Shown: positions 1-7,923 of the stretch, piece by piece
How positions within the stretch are numbered: position 1 is the first letter of the stretch
Layout of the letters: each line of letters begins with the position of its first letter
Assembly (NCBI GenBank): GCA_013359445.1
Contig: JABWBV010000005.1
Span: 1 to 36,159 of the forward strand
Direction: 5' to 3'
Length of the DNA: 36,159 nt
Origin: Anaerolineales bacterium
GTDB lineage: Bacteria; Chloroflexota; Anaerolineae; Anaerolineales; JABWBV01
The notes under the pieces: generated by a model
Database searches by the model: none
Told to the model about the DNA's origin: nothing
What the model saw: the letters and a program-made list of their open reading frames with translations, nothing else
Made by a program: the position numbers and the translations under genes

Positions 1-587
1 CAGGCTGGACGGTGCGCCGCATCAATGAAGCATATCAACACGGCGGGTTTGAGTTGTTGGCCGATACGTTTGATTACAACTTTGGCATCCGACCTGAGTA
101 TTACGTGATGGTCAATTTTGAGATGTTTGAGGAGGTGGTAGATCAAATGGGTGGGTTGGAGGTTCAGGTGGCAAAGGCCCTGCGCGAGGGCGATTATTCC
201 GTCAAACCGGGCGCGGTGCATATGGATGGCGAAATGGCGCTTTGGTATGTCCGGTCCCGGTACACCACGAGTGATTTCGAGCGGATGACGCGCCAACAAG
301 AGGTCTTACTGGCTCTTTTCCAACGATTAATTTCACTGGATGCGTTGAAGAAAGTTCCCCAAATGTATGCCACCTACGAAGAAAAGGTGGTCACAAACGT
401 TACACTGCCAGAAACCCTGGCCTGGGCAGGGGCCGCCGGACGGATCGTAGAGGCCCCCGCCTCTTTGCAAACCCTCACCGTGGGACGAGATTATGTAACC
501 CCTTTCCTCACTCCTGCGGGCGCGCAAGTCCTGCTCCCGGAGCGGGATGCAATTTTAGAAGCTCTGCGCGATTTGCTGATAAAATAA
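1..587 (+). CDS. LytR-CpsA-Psr (LCP) family protein, C-terminal part
   Basis: The reading frame is open from the window edge (first full codon at base 3), so the N-terminus lies upstream. Visible features are typical of the second half of an LCP domain: an Arg-Arg-Ile-Asn-Glu stretch with a following Gly-Gly, then GAVHMDGEMALWYVRSR, and an acidic/Arg block ending in RQQEVL, which carries the conserved Arg residues that bind the pyrophosphate lipid. The family transfers wall polymers from undecaprenyl-pyrophosphate to peptidoglycan on the outer face of the membrane. About 90 residues follow the domain with no recognised fold. A strong terminator follows directly, so this gene ends its own transcript and is not part of the glycerol island. 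Confidence 0.85.
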   Translation, partial: GWTVRRINEAYQHGGFELLADTFDYNFGIRPEYYVMVNFEMFEEVVDQMGGLEVQVAKALREGDYSVKPGAVHMDGEMALWYVRSRYTTSDFERMTRQQEVLLALFQRLISLDALKKVPQMYATYEEKVVTNVTLPETLAWAGAAGRIVEAPASLQTLTVGRDYVTPFLTPAGAQVLLPERDAILEALRDLLIK

Positions 588-606
588 AGCCATGAAGAAA
601 ACACCG

Positions 607-638
607 AAAAAGCCCGGGCATGGTGTCCGGGCTTTTTT
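607..638 (+). terminator. Rho-independent terminator after the LCP gene
   Basis: An 11-bp stem (AAAAAGCCCGG paired with CCGGGCTTTTT) around a 9-base loop ends in a T-run. It lies 20 bases after the LCP stop codon and separates that gene from the regulator at 693. Confidence 0.85.
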
Positions 639-692
639 GCATCATGGCAACCTGCATGTGCCAGTGGGGTTTTCTTTTTTAGGAGAATGACG

Positions 693-2687
693 ATGAATTT
701 GGATTTAGATACCTTACGGAATGCCTGGAGTGAATTTGTGACGGGGCATGTGCTGAGTTCGGTGATCGATCCGGTTGTCGCGAACTCATGGGAACGGTGC
801 TGGGCACGTTTAAATCCCCTCCACAAAACAACGCCTGTCAAACTTAGCGCCGAACGAATTTTATCCATTCAAAAAACCCATAAAGAGTTAATTTCAGTTG
901 CGCGCCCTATCATGGAGGATATTTACCAGTACGTCGAGCGTTCGGATTCAGCTGTCGTTTTGGTGAATGGGGCAGGGTATGTGTTGGATATGTTAGGTGA
1001 TCCCTCCATTATGCAAGCCGCGCGCCCGTTTGGCATCGAAATTGGAGGCTCGATTTCCGAGATGCAAATTGGAACCAATGCTCTGGCCCTCCCCTTGCTA
1101 GATGGGGTGCCTGCGCGCACAGTTGGGGCGGAACATTATTTGGAAGATCTGCACTGGTTGGCGGGGGCCGCCGCCCCCGTCTTTTCGCTCACAGGACGTC
1201 CGTTGGGCGCGCTGGGGCTGATCAGCTTCGCTGAAAATTCACACCCCCATTCGTTGGGGCTGATGGTAGCGGGGGCAAAAGCCATCGAAGGGCAACTCCA
1301 AATTGCCAATTTGATCGCTGAACAAAACAATCAACTGAGCGAATTGAACACCATTTTATCTTCTATCTCGGAAGGCATTTTGGTATGGGACGCGCGGGGC
1401 ACCATTTTGCAGGCCAATTCCGCGGCCATGCGGATGCTCAATTGGCCGGTGCTGAGTTTTGTCGGAAAGCCCCTCCCCAACTACGTTGATTTTCCCGAAT
1501 ATATTGACGAAGCCCTGAGCACCCGAACCCCTATCAAAGACATCGAAACCAGCATCTGTGTGGGCGAACAAATTGTCAATTGCGTGGTAAGCCTGAATTA
1601 TGTCGCCCGGCTCAACGCCCCCCACTGGATCATTATGACCCTTCGACCCACCGAATTGGTTCATGCGTTGGTTCAGCGTCAGGTGGGGGCACAGACTTCG
1701 TTTACGATTGCGGACTTTGTGGGCAAATCAACCAAAATCCAGCAGGTTCGGCGCATGGCTCGGGCCGCGGCCCCCGCGGAAGCCGGGATTCTCATTCGGG
1801 GCGAAAGTGGCACAGGGAAAAATGTCCTCGCCCGGGCCATTCATCAGGAAGGTCCCAGAGCCAATGGGCCTTTTCTCATTTTCAATTGTGCTTCCATCCC
1901 CAATGAATTCATTTTGACCGAATTGCTGGGAGTCGAAGAGGGCTCGCACCGGCAAACGATGGGAGGACGCCCCAGTAAGTTTGAACTGGCGCAGGGGGGC
2001 ACCCTGTATTTCCAAGATGTTGATCAACTACCCCTCCAGGCGCAAACTGTGCTGACGAACGTGATGGACCTGGGCATTGTACTTCGCCTGGGCAGTGCGC
2101 GTGCCATCCCCGCGAACGTTCGGATTATTGCCTCCACCTCTGCGAATCTGGAAAAACTGATTTTGGAAGGGAATTTCCATCCCGATCTGTATTACCGGCT
2201 CAGTCCTTTTGAAATTGAACTGCCGCCTTTGCGAAAACGGAAAGGGGATATCCCCCTCTTGGTAGAAAGAATTCTGGAACGTTTGAACCAACAACACCAC
2301 AAAAATTTATCCTTTGCCGACGAAGTGATGGAATTGTTCAACCAATATCACTGGCCGGGAAATATTCGAGAGTTAGAGGTGACCCTGGAACGCACCGCCC
2401 TTCACGCCGATGAGACATCGATCATTTCCCTGGCCCACCTTCCGAATCACATTTTTAAGCATCTACACGCCACCTCCGAGGAGTTCGAACGCCAGACCGT
2501 TTCCCTGGACGAAATGGAGCGCGATGCGATCTTGTCGGCGGCGCAAGAATTCAAAGGCAATCTCTCACAAATGGCAAAACGTCTGGGCTTAAGTCGGACC
2601 ACCATCTGGCGGCGCATGAAAATGTTGGAACTTTCGCCCGATGAATTCCGTACCAAAGCCATTTATAGGAACACAGTACCATCGTAG
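693..2687 (+). CDS. dhaR: DhaR-like activator: GAF-PAS-AAA+-Fis HTH, without GAFTGA
   Basis: A 664-residue regulator of the AcoR/DhaR type. The order is a GAF-like sensory region (about 50-200), a PAS domain (about 215-320), an AAA+ domain (about 340-560, Walker A GESGTGKN at 370-377) and a C-terminal Fis-type helix-turn-helix (about 613-650). The loop that contacts sigma-54, normally GAFTGA, reads GSHRQT (417-422). The Walker B Asp-Glu pair reads Gln-Asp (441-442), and the first Arg of the usual FREDLYYRL segment is His. Such a protein should not work through sigma-54. E. coli DhaR is known to act at a sigma-70 promoter with DhaL as co-activator and DhaK as co-repressor; the adjacent dhaK and dhaL fit that scheme. 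Start: AGGAG at 681-685 is 7 bases from the ATG at 693 but only 1 base from the ATG at 687. Confidence 0.85.
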   Translation: MNLDLDTLRNAWSEFVTGHVLSSVIDPVVANSWERCWARLNPLHKTTPVKLSAERILSIQKTHKELISVARPIMEDIYQYVERSDSAVVLVNGAGYVLDMLGDPSIMQAARPFGIEIGGSISEMQIGTNALALPLLDGVPARTVGAEHYLEDLHWLAGAAAPVFSLTGRPLGALGLISFAENSHPHSLGLMVAGAKAIEGQLQIANLIAEQNNQLSELNTILSSISEGILVWDARGTILQANSAAMRMLNWPVLSFVGKPLPNYVDFPEYIDEALSTRTPIKDIETSICVGEQIVNCVVSLNYVARLNAPHWIIMTLRPTELVHALVQRQVGAQTSFTIADFVGKSTKIQQVRRMARAAAPAEAGILIRGESGTGKNVLARAIHQEGPRANGPFLIFNCASIPNEFILTELLGVEEGSHRQTMGGRPSKFELAQGGTLYFQDVDQLPLQAQTVLTNVMDLGIVLRLGSARAIPANVRIIASTSANLEKLILEGNFHPDLYYRLSPFEIELPPLRKRKGDIPLLVERILERLNQQHHKNLSFADEVMELFNQYHWPGNIRELEVTLERTALHADETSIISLAHLPNHIFKHLHATSEEFERQTVSLDEMERDAILSAAQEFKGNLSQMAKRLGLSRTTIWRRMKMLELSPDEFRTKAIYRNTVPS

Positions 2688-2734
2688 TGTTTCAGACTGA
2701 AACACTTTCAATTTCCCTGTTTCAGTTTGAAACA
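2687..2734 (+). promoter_or_regulatory. Twin palindromic operators, probable DhaR binding sites
   Basis: Two near-identical palindromes share the half-sites TGTTTCAG/TGAAACA. The first is a perfect 19-bp palindrome, GTGTTTCAGACTGAAACAC (2687-2705), and starts on the last base of the regulator gene. The second is TGTTTCAGTTTGAAACA (2718-2734). Their centres (2696 and 2726) are 30 bp apart, close to three helical turns, so two dimers would sit on the same DNA face. They lie about 60 and 90 bp before the predicted transcription start of glpF, a usual position for an activator. That the neighbouring DhaR-like protein binds them is inference. Confidence 0.75.
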
Positions 2735-2750
2735 AGAAAAAACCAGTTAT

Positions 2751-2778
2751 TTGACGGAGAAGAAAATAAAAATATACT
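2751..2778 (+). promoter_or_regulatory. Sigma-70-type promoter of glpF-dhaKL-glpK
   Basis: TTGACG (2751-2756) and TATACT (2773-2778) are separated by 16 bp, with transcription expected to start near 2785. No sigma-54 -24/-12 element (GG-N10-GC) was seen here, which agrees with the missing GAFTGA loop in the upstream regulator. Confidence 0.65.
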
Positions 2779-2784
2779 GACTTT

Positions 2785-3055
2785 ATGATGTGTGCAATTC
2801 ATTTTGAAACCAATAGGTTCCTCCTGTCCAATACATGTCATGGATGGCAGGGCACTATGCAGAATCTGAGTTTGCACGATACGTTTACCAAAGCCGTCAG
2901 CGCATTTTTTATGCTGGCGGTTTTTTATTTCCTCAACGTTCTATCCCATGTCTATTGGGAAGGAGGTGCGCTGATAAAAAAGCATTTCAAACCCGTCTAC
3001 TTCGTTGGTCTTTTTCATCACCCCTTTAAAATCCATTACTTTAGGAGAATTCACC
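2785..3055 (+). other. Long glpF leader (about 270 nt)
   Basis: The gap between the regulator and glpF is 368 bases. It holds the operators, the promoter and this leader. The leader contains a terminator-like hairpin (2889-2927) and, at 2958-2966, a strong unused ribosome-binding sequence, AAGGAGGTG, with no start codon at proper distance. A 94-codon open frame crosses it but looks non-coding. Confidence 0.55.
2889..2927 (+). terminator. Terminator-like hairpin in the glpF leader
   Basis: AAAGCCGTCA and GCAT pair with ATGC and TGGCGGTTT, with a two-base GC bulge and a T-rich loop. Six T residues follow (2921-2926). It lies about 105-140 nt after the predicted start, so it could act as an attenuator or end a short leader RNA. 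Confidence 0.55.
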
Positions 3056-3760
3056 ATGTTCCTTGCTGAAATGTTCGGCACGATGACCCTCATCGTTCTT
3101 GGCGACGGTGTTGTCGCCAACGTATTGTTAGCCAAATCCAAAGGCCAGAACTCTGGCTGGATCGTCATTACCGCGGGCTGGGCGTTTGCCGTCATGAGCG
3201 GTATCTTCGTTTCTGCCGCCCTCGGAGGTCCAGGTAGCTTGAACCCGGCCTTCCAGGTTGCCTCCATTATTCAAGGCGGCGACGCTGGCGCGGCGATTCA
3301 AAATATCTTAGGCGAATTTGTCGGCGCATTCGTCGGCGCAATCCTCGTCTGGTTGTTGTACCTGCCCCACTGGGCTGAAACCAAAGATGCTGGCCTCAAA
3401 CTGGCCGTCTTCTCCACTGGCCCCGCGATCCGCAACCCAACCTTGAACCTGCTCACCGAAGTTATCGCCACCTTTATGCTGGGCTTTATTGCGACCGCAA
3501 TCGGCAAAGCAACCGGCGTCCCCGGCGGTGTTGGCCCCTATCTCATCGGTGCCTTAATCTGGGGTCTCGGTCTGTCCCTCGGTGGCCCCACCGGATATGC
3601 CCTCAACCCTGCCCGTGACCTCGGTCCCCGCATCGCGCACTTTGTTCTCCCCATCGCAGGCAAAGGCGACAGTGACTGGGCCTACTCCTGGGTTCCCGTG
3701 GTTGGCCCCATCATTGGCGCCATCATCGCCGGTTTCCTGGGCACAGCCATTTTCCCGTAA
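3056..3760 (+). CDS. glpF: Glycerol facilitator (aquaglyceroporin)
   Basis: A 234-residue MIP-family channel for passive glycerol entry across the cytoplasmic membrane. Both pore motifs are present: NPA at 63-65 and NPARD at 184-188. The Asp after the second NPA-Arg is the usual mark of glycerol-conducting members rather than pure water channels. Six hydrophobic segments are visible. Start: AGGAG at 3043-3047 is 8 bases before this ATG, whereas the longer in-frame start at 3005 has no ribosome site. It is the first gene after the operator/promoter block, and the kinases follow it, which supports glycerol as substrate. Confidence 0.93.
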   Translation: MFLAEMFGTMTLIVLGDGVVANVLLAKSKGQNSGWIVITAGWAFAVMSGIFVSAALGGPGSLNPAFQVASIIQGGDAGAAIQNILGEFVGAFVGAILVWLLYLPHWAETKDAGLKLAVFSTGPAIRNPTLNLLTEVIATFMLGFIATAIGKATGVPGGVGPYLIGALIWGLGLSLGGPTGYALNPARDLGPRIAHFVLPIAGKGDSDWAYSWVPVVGPIIGAIIAGFLGTAIFP

Positions 3761-3773
3761 ATCTTTCTGAAAT

Positions 3774-3808
3774 AAGACATCGGAAGTTCCTCAGACTTCC
3801 GATGTCTT
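3774..3808 (+). other. Intercistronic hairpin between glpF and dhaK
   Basis: A perfect 14-bp stem (3774-3787 with 3795-3808, arm AAGACATCGGAAGT) has a 7-base loop. No T-run follows, so it is more likely an RNA-stability or processing element than a full terminator. It could make the glpF message more abundant than the downstream part. Confidence 0.6.
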
Positions 3809-3825
3809 GAAAAAGGCGAAACCAT

Positions 3826-4827
3826 ATGAAAAAATTGATCAATAGCCCCGAAAATGTTGTTCGCGAAGCTTTGGAAGGCATCGTTTACGCACACTCCGAT
3901 CTGGTCCGCGTCCACTATGACCCCAACTACATCGTCCGAGCCGATGCTCCTGTTCAGAACAAAGTCGGCGTGATCTCCGGCGGCGGAAGCGGTCACGAAC
4001 CCATGCACGGCGGTTTCGTCGGCATGGGGATGTTAGATGCGGCTTGCCCCGGGGCAGTGTTCACCTCCCCCACGCCCGACCAAATGCTCGAAGCAACCAA
4101 AGCCGTGAACGGCGGCAAAGGCGTCCTCCATATCGTCAAAAACTATACCGGCGACGTCCTCAACTTTGAAATGGCCGCTGATCTGGCCCGCGCCGAAGGC
4201 ATTGACGTTGAAGCCGTCGTCATTGACGATGATGTCGCTGTCAAAGATAGCCTGTACACCGCCGGACGCCGTGGCGTAGGCGCAACCGTCCTCGCCGAAA
4301 AACTGACTGGTGCGGCCGCCGAAGCCGGACGCTCCCTCGCAGAAGTGACTGATATTTGTAAAAAGGCCAATGGCTGGGGCCGCAGTATGGGCATGGCCCT
4401 TACCTCCTGCGCGGTTCCGCATGTTGGCAAACCCACCTTTGACCTGCCCGAAGATCAAATGGAAATCGGCATCGGCATCCACGGCGAACCGGGTCGTGTC
4501 CGCATGGACCTCAAATCCGCCGATGAAATCACCGAAATGTTGATGGACCCCATCATCACCGATCTCCCCTACAAAGCTGGCGACGAAGTTTTACTGTTCG
4601 TCAATGGCATGGGTGGAACCCCTCTCATTGAACTCTATGTCGTATACCGCAAGGCCTACGAAATCGCCACCAAGAGTGGTCTGAAAGTCGTCCGCAATCT
4701 GGTCGGCTCCTACATCACCAGCCTCGAAATGGCAGGCACCTCGATCACCATGCTCAAAATGGATGAGGATATGCTCAAACTGTGGGATGCACCCGTCAAA
4801 ACTGCCGCCCTCCGTTGGGGTGTATAA
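3826..4827 (+). CDS. dhaK: PEP-dependent dihydroxyacetone kinase, substrate-binding subunit DhaK
   Basis: At 333 residues it matches the DhaK family length. It binds dihydroxyacetone (Dha) covalently through a histidine, here His219 in GIGIHGEPG. The capping His57 is in GGGSGHEP. The E. coli equivalents are His218 and His56. DhaL carries the ADP that phosphorylates the bound substrate, and DhaM recharges that ADP to ATP from PEP. In E. coli, free DhaK also represses DhaR, so it may be both enzyme and sensor here. The ribosome site is weak (AAAAGGCG region), and a strong hairpin lies just upstream, suggesting lower translation than glpF. Confidence 0.95.
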   Translation: MKKLINSPENVVREALEGIVYAHSDLVRVHYDPNYIVRADAPVQNKVGVISGGGSGHEPMHGGFVGMGMLDAACPGAVFTSPTPDQMLEATKAVNGGKGVLHIVKNYTGDVLNFEMAADLARAEGIDVEAVVIDDDVAVKDSLYTAGRRGVGATVLAEKLTGAAAEAGRSLAEVTDICKKANGWGRSMGMALTSCAVPHVGKPTFDLPEDQMEIGIGIHGEPGRVRMDLKSADEITEMLMDPIITDLPYKAGDEVLLFVNGMGGTPLIELYVVYRKAYEIATKSGLKVVRNLVGSYITSLEMAGTSITMLKMDEDMLKLWDAPVKTAALRWGV

Positions 4828-4847
4828 CCGCTCAGAATCCACCAACC

Positions 4848-4897
4848 GATTCACGCATCACGCCTCACCCACAACCTTGAAACGTGATGCGTGAATC
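4848..4897 (+). repeat. Palindromic repeat, family A, copy 1
   Basis: Perfect 15-base arms GATTCACGCATCACG (4848-4862) and CGTGATGCGTGAATC (4883-4897) lie in the dhaK-dhaL gap. Related sequence recurs at 5576-5628 and 9698-9759. Confidence 0.7.
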
Positions 4898-4932
4898 TCG
4901 AATTCTTAAAAATTCTCCTCAGGAACCTAAGC

Positions 4933-5568
4933 ATGACTATTCGTCAGGAAGATGTTCTCGCGTGGATCAAAACCTACGCTGGCATAATCGCAGAAAATAA
5001 AGAATACCTCACCCAACTCGATGCCGCCATCGGGGATGCGGATCATGGGGCCAATATGAATCGCGGTTTTCAAGCCGTCGTCGGAAAAATGCCCGAAATG
5101 GCAGACAAAGACATTGGCACCATCCTAAAAACCGTCGGCATGACCCTCCTCTCCACCGTGGGAGGCGCGGGTGGCCCGTTATACGGCACCCTCTTCCTCC
5201 AAGCTGGTATGAAAAGCGTCGGAAAAATGGAACTGACCCTGGAAGATTGGGCAACCATGCTCGACGCGGCTGTCAGTGGGGTCGTCATGCGCGGTAAAGC
5301 AGAATTGGGCGATAAAACGATGGTCGATGCCCTCACCCCCGCCGTGCAAGCTCTCAAACAAGCTTGCGAAGCCGGACTGGACATCCCCACCGCCCTTAAA
5401 AATTCTGCCACCGCCGCCCAAGAAGGGATGCAAAAAACCATCCCCCTTGTCGCCCGAAAAGGCCGCGCCAGTTATCTCGGTGAACGCAGTGCCGGACACC
5501 AAGACCCCGGCTCCACCTCCTCCTACTTCCTGATCAAAACTGCCGCCGACACCTGGGGAAAAGCGTGA
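4933..5568 (+). CDS. dhaL: PEP-dependent dihydroxyacetone kinase, nucleotide-binding subunit DhaL
   Basis: A 211-residue protein, equal to the usual DhaL length. The metal/ADP-binding motif LDAAIGDADHG supplies the three conserved Asp residues that hold Mg-ADP. Also seen are the glycine-rich loop around Gly-Gly-Ala-Gly-Gly-Pro-Leu and the late segment GERSAGHQDPGSTSSY. ADP is a fixed cofactor, rephosphorylated by DhaM. In E. coli, DhaL-ADP also activates DhaR. Start: the ATG at 4933 follows CAGGA with about 9 bases spacing; a longer in-frame GTG at 4891 lies in the repeat hairpin and has no ribosome site. Confidence 0.95.
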   Translation: MTIRQEDVLAWIKTYAGIIAENKEYLTQLDAAIGDADHGANMNRGFQAVVGKMPEMADKDIGTILKTVGMTLLSTVGGAGGPLYGTLFLQAGMKSVGKMELTLEDWATMLDAAVSGVVMRGKAELGDKTMVDALTPAVQALKQACEAGLDIPTALKNSATAAQEGMQKTIPLVARKGRASYLGERSAGHQDPGSTSSYFLIKTAADTWGKA

Positions 5569-5575
5569 GCGTATA

Positions 5576-5628
5576 GAACGTGAACCGTGGTTGCACAAAT
5601 CATGAATCGCGTTCGCCCCTCACGTTTC
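5576..5628 (+). repeat. Palindromic repeat, family A, degenerate copy 2
   Basis: GAACGTGA (5576-5583) and TCACGTTTC (5620-5628) form a short stem in the dhaL-glpK gap. The words match those in the 4848 and 9698 copies, but the arms are shorter and interrupted. Confidence 0.5.
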
Positions 5629-5670
5629 AATCATTATCACTAACTCTTTTCATTTTCAGGAGACTTTAAA

Positions 5671-7167
5671 ATGGCTAAATACGCTGCCGCAGTAGACCAG
5701 GGCACGACCAGCACCCGCTTCATGATCTTCGATCACAGCGGGAATGTCGTCGCCATTGACCAAATGGAACACGAACAAATTTACCCCAAACCCGGCTGGG
5801 TCGAACACGATCCGCTCGAGATTTGGGCGCGCACCCAGGATGTTATCCGGGGTGGCCTCAAAAAAGGGAATGTTGACCCCACCGACATCGCCGCCGTCGG
5901 CATCACCAACCAGCGCGAAACCGCTGTCGTTTGGGAAAAAGCTACCGGCAAACCCGTCTACAACGCGATTGTCTGGCAAGACACCCGCACCGACAAAATC
6001 TGCAACGAACTGGCCGCCGATGGTGGACAGGATCGCTTCCGCGAAAAAGTAGGCCTCCCGCTCGCCACCTACTTCTCCGGCCCGAAAATCAAATGGATTC
6101 TGGACAATGTGGAAGGCGCCCGCGAAAAAGCCGAAAAAGGCGAAATCATCTTCGGTAACATTGATACCTGGGTGATCTGGAACCTGACCGGCGGCCCCAA
6201 CGGCGGCGCACACGTCACCGATGTCACCAACGCCTCCCGCACCATGCTGATGAACCTCGAAACCCTCGACTGGGACGATGAAATCCTAGGCATTATGGGT
6301 GTCCCCAAGGCCATGCTCCCCACGATCAAAGCTTCCAGCGAAGTGTACGGGACCGCGGTCGGTTCCCTGGGTGGCGTCCCCGTTGCGGGCGACCTCGGCG
6401 ACCAACAAGCGGCCCTCTTCGGCCAGGCGTGCTACGACCCCGGCGAAGCGAAGAACACCTACGGCACCGGCTGTTTCATGCTCCTCAACACCGGCACCAA
6501 AGCCGTCCAATCCAAAAATGGCTTGCTCACCACCCTCGGCTACAAGATCGGCAATCAACCCGCCGTATATGCCCTGGAAGGCTCCATCGCCATCACCGGC
6601 GCACTCGTCCAATGGCTCCGTGACAACCTCGGCCTGATCGAAAAATCCGCCGATGTCGAAGCCCTCGCCAAAACCGTCGAAGACAATGGCGGCATCTACT
6701 TCGTCCCCGCCTTCTCCGGCCTGTTCGCCCCCTACTGGAAGAGTGATGCCCGCGGCGCTATCGTCGGCATGACCCGCTACGTCACCAAAGGCCACTTCGC
6801 CCGCGCCACCCTCGAAGCCACCGCTTTCCAGACCCGCGAAGTGTTGGATGCTATGAACAAAGACTCCGGCGTAGACCTCACCGCCCTCAAAGTAGACGGC
6901 GGCATGGTGTACAACGAACTGCTCATGCAATTCCAATCCGACATCCTCGGCGTGCCCGTCATTCGCCCGAAGGTTGCCGAAACCACCGCCCTCGGCGCGG
7001 CCTATGCCGCCGGGATGGCCGTTGGCTTCTGGAGCACCTACGATGAACTCCGCGCCAACTGGGGCAAGGACAAGGAATGGGATCCCCAAATGGATGCCAC
7101 CCACCGCGAAGCCCAATATGGCAATTGGAAGAAAGCCGTCACCCGCACCTTCGATTGGGTTGAATAA
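5671..7167 (+). CDS. glpK: Glycerol kinase
   Basis: A 498-residue FGGY-family kinase that makes sn-glycerol-3-phosphate from glycerol and ATP, trapping glycerol brought in by GlpF. Visible motifs are DQGTTSTR at the N-terminus (phosphate loop), [18 protein letters not shown] (substrate region), [17 protein letters not shown], and the C-terminal signature region around [14 protein letters not shown]. Length and motifs are complete. AGGAG at 5658-5662 lies 8 bases before the ATG. It is the last gene of the glpF-dhaK-dhaL-glpK unit, closed by the terminator at 7241. Its product is the substrate of the GlpA-type dehydrogenase encoded at 8536. Confidence 0.97.
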   Translation: MAKYAAAVDQGTTSTRFMIFDHSGNVVAIDQMEHEQIYPKPGWVEHDPLEIWARTQDVIRGGLKKGNVDPTDIAAVGITNQRETAVVWEKATGKPVYNAIVWQDTRTDKICNELAADGGQDRFREKVGLPLATYFSGPKIKWILDNVEGAREKAEKGEIIFGNIDTWVIWNLTGGPNGGAHVTDVTNASRTMLMNLETLDWDDEILGIMGVPKAMLPTIKASSEVYGTAVGSLGGVPVAGDLGDQQAALFGQACYDPGEAKNTYGTGCFMLLNTGTKAVQSKNGLLTTLGYKIGNQPAVYALEGSIAITGALVQWLRDNLGLIEKSADVEALAKTVEDNGGIYFVPAFSGLFAPYWKSDARGAIVGMTRYVTKGHFARATLEATAFQTREVLDAMNKDSGVDLTALKVDGGMVYNELLMQFQSDILGVPVIRPKVAETTALGAAYAAGMAVGFWSTYDELRANWGKDKEWDPQMDATHREAQYGNWKKAVTRTFDWVE

Positions 7168-7240
7168 AATTCCGCCCATGAGAAACCGCGCACGCTGTTA
7201 GCACTATCCTCTCGCGGATTTCTCGCCCCGTAACGAGAAG

Positions 7241-7278
7241 GGCTGAAGGAGGTCGACACTTCTCCTTCAGCCTTTTTT
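7241..7278 (+). terminator. Strong terminator after glpK
   Basis: GGCTGAAGGAG (7241-7251) pairs perfectly with CTCCTTCAGCC (7262-7272), and six T residues follow. It ends 4 bases before the next start codon. Its left arm contains AAGGAGG, a ribosome-site sequence that would be hidden in the stem. Confidence 0.85.
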
Positions 7279-7282
7279 CATC

Positions 7283-7879
7283 ATGCTACCAACCCTTACG
7301 CCCATTTCCGACAATACCCTCTGGGAGACCCTGTGGGCACCCTACCCCGATCTGTACGAGGAAGTCCTCGCCCACATCGGCCCGGAGGATATTGTGCTGG
7401 ATATTGGGGCGGGCGACATGCGGCTGGCCATCCCAATGGCAATACTGGCCCGCCACGTGTACGCCCTCGAAATTCAATCCTCGTTGATTGAAAGTGCCCT
7501 CCAAAAAGACCTGCCCCCCCGCTTGACCATTTTGCACGAAGATGCGCGCACGTACCCCTTCCCCGCTGGAATTACCACTGCCGTCTTGCTGATGCGGCAC
7601 TGCACGCATTTTCGTCTCTATGCCGAGAAACTCAAAGCACTCGGCTGTCCAAAACTCATCACGAATGCTCGCTGGCGCATGGGCCTGGAGGTGATCGATC
7701 TTCAGGCCCCCCGCCCGCTTTTTGACCAAATCTCATTTGGCTGGTATACCTGCTGGTGCGGAAGCACTGGCTACAAACCCGGCCCCGTCGAAGAACTCAC
7801 CGAAGAAACTTTCGACAACACGCACGAAGTGGCAACCTGTCCCAACTGTTCCCCTTCCGTTCGTAGTGAGGCACGTTAG
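7283..7879 (+). CDS. Class I SAM-dependent methyltransferase with Cys-rich tail
   Basis: A 198-residue protein. The SAM-binding motif I is VLDIGAGDMRLAI (about 38-50), followed by an acidic residue at the end of strand 2 (ALEIQ) and a later EDAR motif. Substrate is not recognisable. The last 50 residues hold Cys-Trp-Cys-Gly and, about 34 residues on, Cys-Pro-Asn-Cys, which could bind one zinc ion. The ATG is only 4 bases after the T-run of the glpK terminator and has no nearby ribosome site, so translation must be leaderless or depend on read-through RNA. The final residues (SVRSEAR) and the stop codon lie in a dispersed palindromic repeat (7863-7913), so the natural C-terminus may have been changed by its insertion. 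Confidence 0.7.
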   Translation: MLPTLTPISDNTLWETLWAPYPDLYEEVLAHIGPEDIVLDIGAGDMRLAIPMAILARHVYALEIQSSLIESALQKDLPPRLTILHEDARTYPFPAGITTAVLLMRHCTHFRLYAEKLKALGCPKLITNARWRMGLEVIDLQAPRPLFDQISFGWYTCWCGSTGYKPGPVEELTEETFDNTHEVATCPNCSPSVRSEAR

Positions 7880-7913
7880 TGCCGCCCAATGACGCACTTT
7901 CGTGCGTCACTAC
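7863..7913 (+). repeat. Structured palindromic repeat, family B, copy 1
   Basis: Outer ends GTAGTG and CACTAC enclose two small hairpins: GGCAC-GTTA-GTGCC and GACGCAC-TTTC-GTGCGTC. The stop codon of the methyltransferase (7877-7879) starts in the loop of the first hairpin. Same skeleton as the copies at 8467 and 35251. Confidence 0.65.
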
Positions 7914-7923
7914 CAACAAAAAC

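Noticed and set aside
693-2687. Calling the regulator a normal sigma-54 enhancer-binding protein
   Set aside because: GAFTGA and Walker B are both altered, and a sigma-70-type promoter lies downstream of the operators.
2785-3069. 94-codon open frame in the glpF leader
   Set aside because: It has no ribosome site, contains the terminator-like hairpin, and runs past the glpF start in another frame; the composition is unlike the neighbouring genes.
3774-3808. Hairpin between glpF and dhaK as a full terminator
   Set aside because: The stem is strong, but no T-run follows and dhaK starts 17 bases later in an evident operon.
6286-7179. Long antisense open frame opposite glpK
   Set aside because: It is a shadow of the GC-biased third codon positions of glpK; Gly/Val-rich translation with no domain.
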